From Rhodospirillaceae bacterium (lineage in GTDB: Bacteria > Pseudomonadota > Alphaproteobacteria > Rhodospirillales_A > Casp-alpha2), in NCBI GenBank assembly GCA_003488105.1, contig DNMS01000106.1, positions 1-9,613 on the forward strand: a stretch of DNA of 9,613 nucleotides, read 5' to 3'. The position numbers and the translations under genes are program-made. Position 1 is the stretch's first letter, and every line of letters starts with the position of its first letter. The notes beneath the pieces are model-generated. The model was given only the letters and a program-made list of their open reading frames with translations. It made no database searches and was not told where the DNA came from. Below, one piece after another: positions 7,712-9,613 of the stretch.

Positions 7712-8647
7712 ATGAACGAGATTTCAAACCCCGACTTCCTTTTGGAAGTGGATAACCTGACGACCTATTTCGACATCAAGGAAGGCCTCGTGCGGCGGCC
7801 GATTGCCCGCGTCCATGCGGTCGAGGGCGTGTCCTTCAAGGTCAGGGCAGGGGAGACCCTGAGCATCGTCGGTGAAAGCGGATGCGGCAAGACCACCACG
7901 GGCCGCACCATCATCGGTTTGGAAACGGCGACCTCGGGCGACGTCGTCTTTCAGGGGCGGTCCATGGCGTCGCACCGAGGCGGCGACCGGCGGGATTTCT
8001 ATACCAAGGTCCAGATGATCTTTCAGGATCCTTATGCGTCGCTCAACCCGCGCATGTCCGTGCGCGACATCCTGGCCGAACCGCTCAGCGTTCATAATCT
8101 CGTGCCGCGGTCCGGTATCGACGCGCGGGTCGCCGACCCGTTGCGCAAGGTCAACCTGCCCGCCGACTTCGCGTCACGCTATCCCCACGAATTTTCCGGC
8201 GGCCAGCGCCAGCGCATATCCATTGCCCGGGCATTGGCCATGGACCCCAAGCTGATCATCTGTGACGAGGCCGTGTCGGCCTTGGATGTCACCATCAAGG
8301 CCCAGGTCATCAACCTGCTGATGGATTTGCAGAGCGAGCTGGGCTTGTCCTATCTGTTCATCAGCCATGACATGGCGGTGGTGGAACGGATCAGCCATCG
8401 GGTCGCCGTCATGTATCTGGGGCAGGTCGTCGAAATCGGCAGCCGGGAGGACATTTTTGAGGACCCCCGGCATCCCTATACGAAAAAGCTGCTGTCTGCC
8501 GTGCCGGTGGCCGATCCCAGATTGCGCCGCAAGGAACGCAAGCTGATGGTCGATGAGGTTCCCAGCCCTATCAAGCCGATGGGCTACAGCCCGGAACGGG
8601 TTGTCTTTGACGAGGTGTCGCCGGGCCACATGGTGGCGCGGACGTAA
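7712..8647 (+). CDS. Peptide/glutathione-type ABC transporter ATPase, second member (DppF / GsiA C-half-like)
   Basis: This 311-residue ATPase is the partner of the preceding one. It has Walker A GESGCGKT (54-61), Q105 in IFQDP, signature FSGGQ (161-165), Walker B LIICDE (181-186), SALD, switch H219 and HPYTKKL (254-260). The C-terminal VPSPIKPMGY (283-292) and the final VSPGHMV (302-308) are like the end of GsiA and related DppF proteins. DppD- and DppF-type subunits form the nucleotide-binding heterodimer of a peptide importer. ATG 7712 is preferred over a TTG five codons upstream (7697) because homology begins just after it; neither start has a strong ribosome-binding site, which suggests coupling to the upstream gene. 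The gene ends 40 bases before the stop of the convergent receiver gene, with no clear terminator between. Confidence 0.93.
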   Translation: MNEISNPDFLLEVDNLTTYFDIKEGLVRRPIARVHAVEGVSFKVRAGETLSIVGESGCGKTTTGRTIIGLETATSGDVVFQGRSMASHRGGDRRDFYTKVQMIFQDPYASLNPRMSVRDILAEPLSVHNLVPRSGIDARVADPLRKVNLPADFASRYPHEFSGGQRQRISIARALAMDPKLIICDEAVSALDVTIKAQVINLLMDLQSELGLSYLFISHDMAVVERISHRVAVMYLGQVVEIGSREDIFEDPRHPYTKKLLSAVPVADPRLRRKERKLMVDEVPSPIKPMGYSPERVVFDEVSPGHMVART

Positions 8648-8687
8648 GGCTGAGCATGTGGACGTGGCTGTGGCCCTGAGCGCGGCG

Positions 8688-9092
8688 TCAGGCTGCGCGG
8701 CTTTGGATTGACTGTTCGATCCGTTCGCGCAGCAGGTTGACCGTGGCGGGCTTGGTCACGAAGCCGTCGGCACCGAGGGCCCGGGCCTGGGCCACCAGTT
8801 CGTGGCGGCCATGGCTGGTCAGGAAGATCACCGGCGTGTCGCGGATGGTTCTGTCCGTGCTGTCACGCAGTTCCTTGAGGAACGTCAGGCCGTCCATGGG
8901 CCGCATTTCGATGTCGCAGAGCACGACATGAGGCCGAACGCCGGTCATCGCATGCAGTCCGGCCTGGCCGTCGGCGGCGGTTTCGATCTGACCAAAGCCG
9001 ATCTGTTCCATCATCTTGCGGACGATGTTCACCACGAACTCCTGATCGTCGATGATCAACGCGGTCATGTCGGCGAAAGCTGTGTCGCTCAA
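8688..9092 (-). CDS. Stand-alone response regulator receiver (CheY-like)
   Basis: This 134-residue protein is a single receiver domain without an output domain. The acidic pair D15/D16 (IIDDQEF), phosphoacceptor D60 (VLCDIEMRPMDG), T92 (FLTSHG) and K114 (FVTKPA) are all present, so it should be phosphorylatable. Single-domain receivers relay phosphate or bind targets such as motors or partner proteins. The start is TTG at 9092, chosen because GGAGG (complement of 9102-9106) lies nine bases upstream. An ATG eight codons further in, just before the first beta strand, has no comparable site. An HPt-containing gene ends 205 bases upstream on the same strand and may be the phosphodonor. No chemotaxis gene is present, so a CheY motor role is not supported. 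Confidence 0.93.
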   Translation of the reverse strand: MSDTAFADMTALIIDDQEFVVNIVRKMMEQIGFGQIETAADGQAGLHAMTGVRPHVVLCDIEMRPMDGLTFLKELRDSTDRTIRDTPVIFLTSHGRHELVAQARALGADGFVTKPATVNLLRERIEQSIQSRAA

Positions 9093-9101
9093 GACCTTAT
9101 G

Positions 9102-9106
9102 CCTCC
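9102..9106 (-). promoter_or_regulatory. Ribosome-binding site fixing a TTG start
   Basis: On the minus strand GGAGG (plus-strand CCTCC at 9102-9106) lies nine bases before the TTG at 9092 and is the only strong Shine-Dalgarno match near the receiver gene. It supports TTG rather than the internal ATG as the start. The TTG also overlaps a TGA stop (TTGA) of a short upstream frame, which I do not regard as a gene. Confidence 0.65.
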
Positions 9107-9297
9107 GTATGTCTTTGCCGCGGTTACGTCTCTGTTGCAGAGCGTGTCCGCGCCGGTGCGGCCATATGAAACGGGTATGAAATTTGCACTCTCTTTAATG
9201 GTAACACGGCTGCCGGTTGTGGCAATGGCGTTTCGTTCTGCGGAACGGCGATTGGCGATGTCCTGAATCAAAAATCCGCAAACCAGAGAGCGATGGA

Positions 9298-9613
9298 TCA
9301 GGAAATGGAACGACGGTCATGCCCGGCGACCGCCTGGGAGACGACGGCAAGTTCGGGTTCGATGCGCCGTGAATATTCCGCAGCACGGGAAGTGTCGCCG
9401 GCACATAGGAACAGTTCGATCTGTTCGCACAAATTGGCGAAGCGCACCGCCCCGGCAAGGCGTGACGTGCCCTTCGCCGCGTGCGCGGCTTCGCGGGCAC
9501 GGACGAAATCCATGTCTTCGAAAGCATCCAGCATGTCATCGACCAGTCGGCGTGCATTGCGGATGTAATCTTCAAGCAAGGGGGCGACCATGGTTTCGTC
9601 ACCACCGACGGCG
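9298..9613 (-). CDS. HPt-domain protein, C-terminal part of a larger gene (start outside window)
   Basis: The visible C-terminal ~105 residues are a histidine phosphotransfer (HPt) domain. Counting from the ATG at 9591, the conserved motif is AAHAAKGTSRLAGA with phosphorylatable H37, followed by a second helix carrying LCEQIE. The frame stays open to the window edge, reading AVGGDET just before that ATG. This is the usual beginning of an HPt domain (a G-D-E loop before the first helix), so the ATG is probably internal and the gene continues to the right. It may be a hybrid histidine kinase or receiver-HPt protein ending in HPt. HPt domains pass phosphate between receivers, and the CheY-like protein encoded 205 bases downstream is the likely acceptor. 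The domain call is strong; full architecture is unknown. Confidence 0.87.
   Translation of the reverse strand, partial: AVGGDETMVAPLLEDYIRNARRLVDDMLDAFEDMDFVRAREAAHAAKGTSRLAGAVRFANLCEQIELFLCAGDTSRAAEYSRRIEPELAVVSQAVAGHDRRSIS

Noticed and set aside
8675..8692. CCTGA / TCAGG hairpin between the convergent ATPase and receiver genes as a terminator
   Set aside because: The stem is 5 bp with an 8-base loop and no T-run, and it overlaps the receiver stop codon.
9089..9271. 60-codon minus-strand frame starting at TTG, whose TGA overlaps the receiver start
   Set aside because: It has no ribosome-binding site or recognisable motif and fills the receiver gene's leader. It is more likely untranslated.

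Overview
This is a GC-rich, tightly packed chromosomal segment. Gene content and codon use suggest an alphaproteobacterium, possibly Rhodospirillales-like. That is an inference from style; no rRNA or other taxonomic marker is present. I see no tRNA, rRNA, insertion sequence, CRISPR array or phage gene. The longest stretch without a gene is 277 bases (3194-3470).

Left end (1-3193): a signalling module of the partner-switching type. A membrane-anchored HAMP / SpoIIE-type phosphatase / RsbW-like kinase fusion enters from the left edge (5' end missing). It meets, tail to tail with a 4-base overlap, an opposing two-gene unit. That unit holds an unrecognised 399-residue all-helical protein (1994-3193) and a STAS-domain antagonist (1635-1997), joined by an ATGA start/stop overlap. 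The fusion and the STAS protein should form a phosphorylation/dephosphorylation switch. The helical protein is a candidate extra component or output.

Middle (3471-6098): a crotonase-fold protein on the minus strand whose two usual catalytic glutamates appear to be replaced. Diverging from it is a two-gene plus-strand operon encoding a GS-fold amidoligase and a class I glutamine amidotransferase of the gamma-glutamyl-GABA hydrolase family. This pairing is known from comparative genomics, but its product is unknown.

Right-middle (6099-8647): a perfect 9-3-9 palindrome resembling a Fur box (6151-6171) lies just upstream of an unrecognised 187-residue protein. That gene is followed by two peptide/glutathione-type ABC ATPases that look like the two halves of a GsiA-type protein. 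No permease or binding-protein gene is in the window.

Right end (8688-9613): a minus-strand phosphorelay fragment, made of an HPt domain whose gene enters from the right edge and a stand-alone CheY-like receiver that starts at TTG. Together with the left-end module, the window is rich in signal transduction, but a functional link between the two ends is only a hypothesis.
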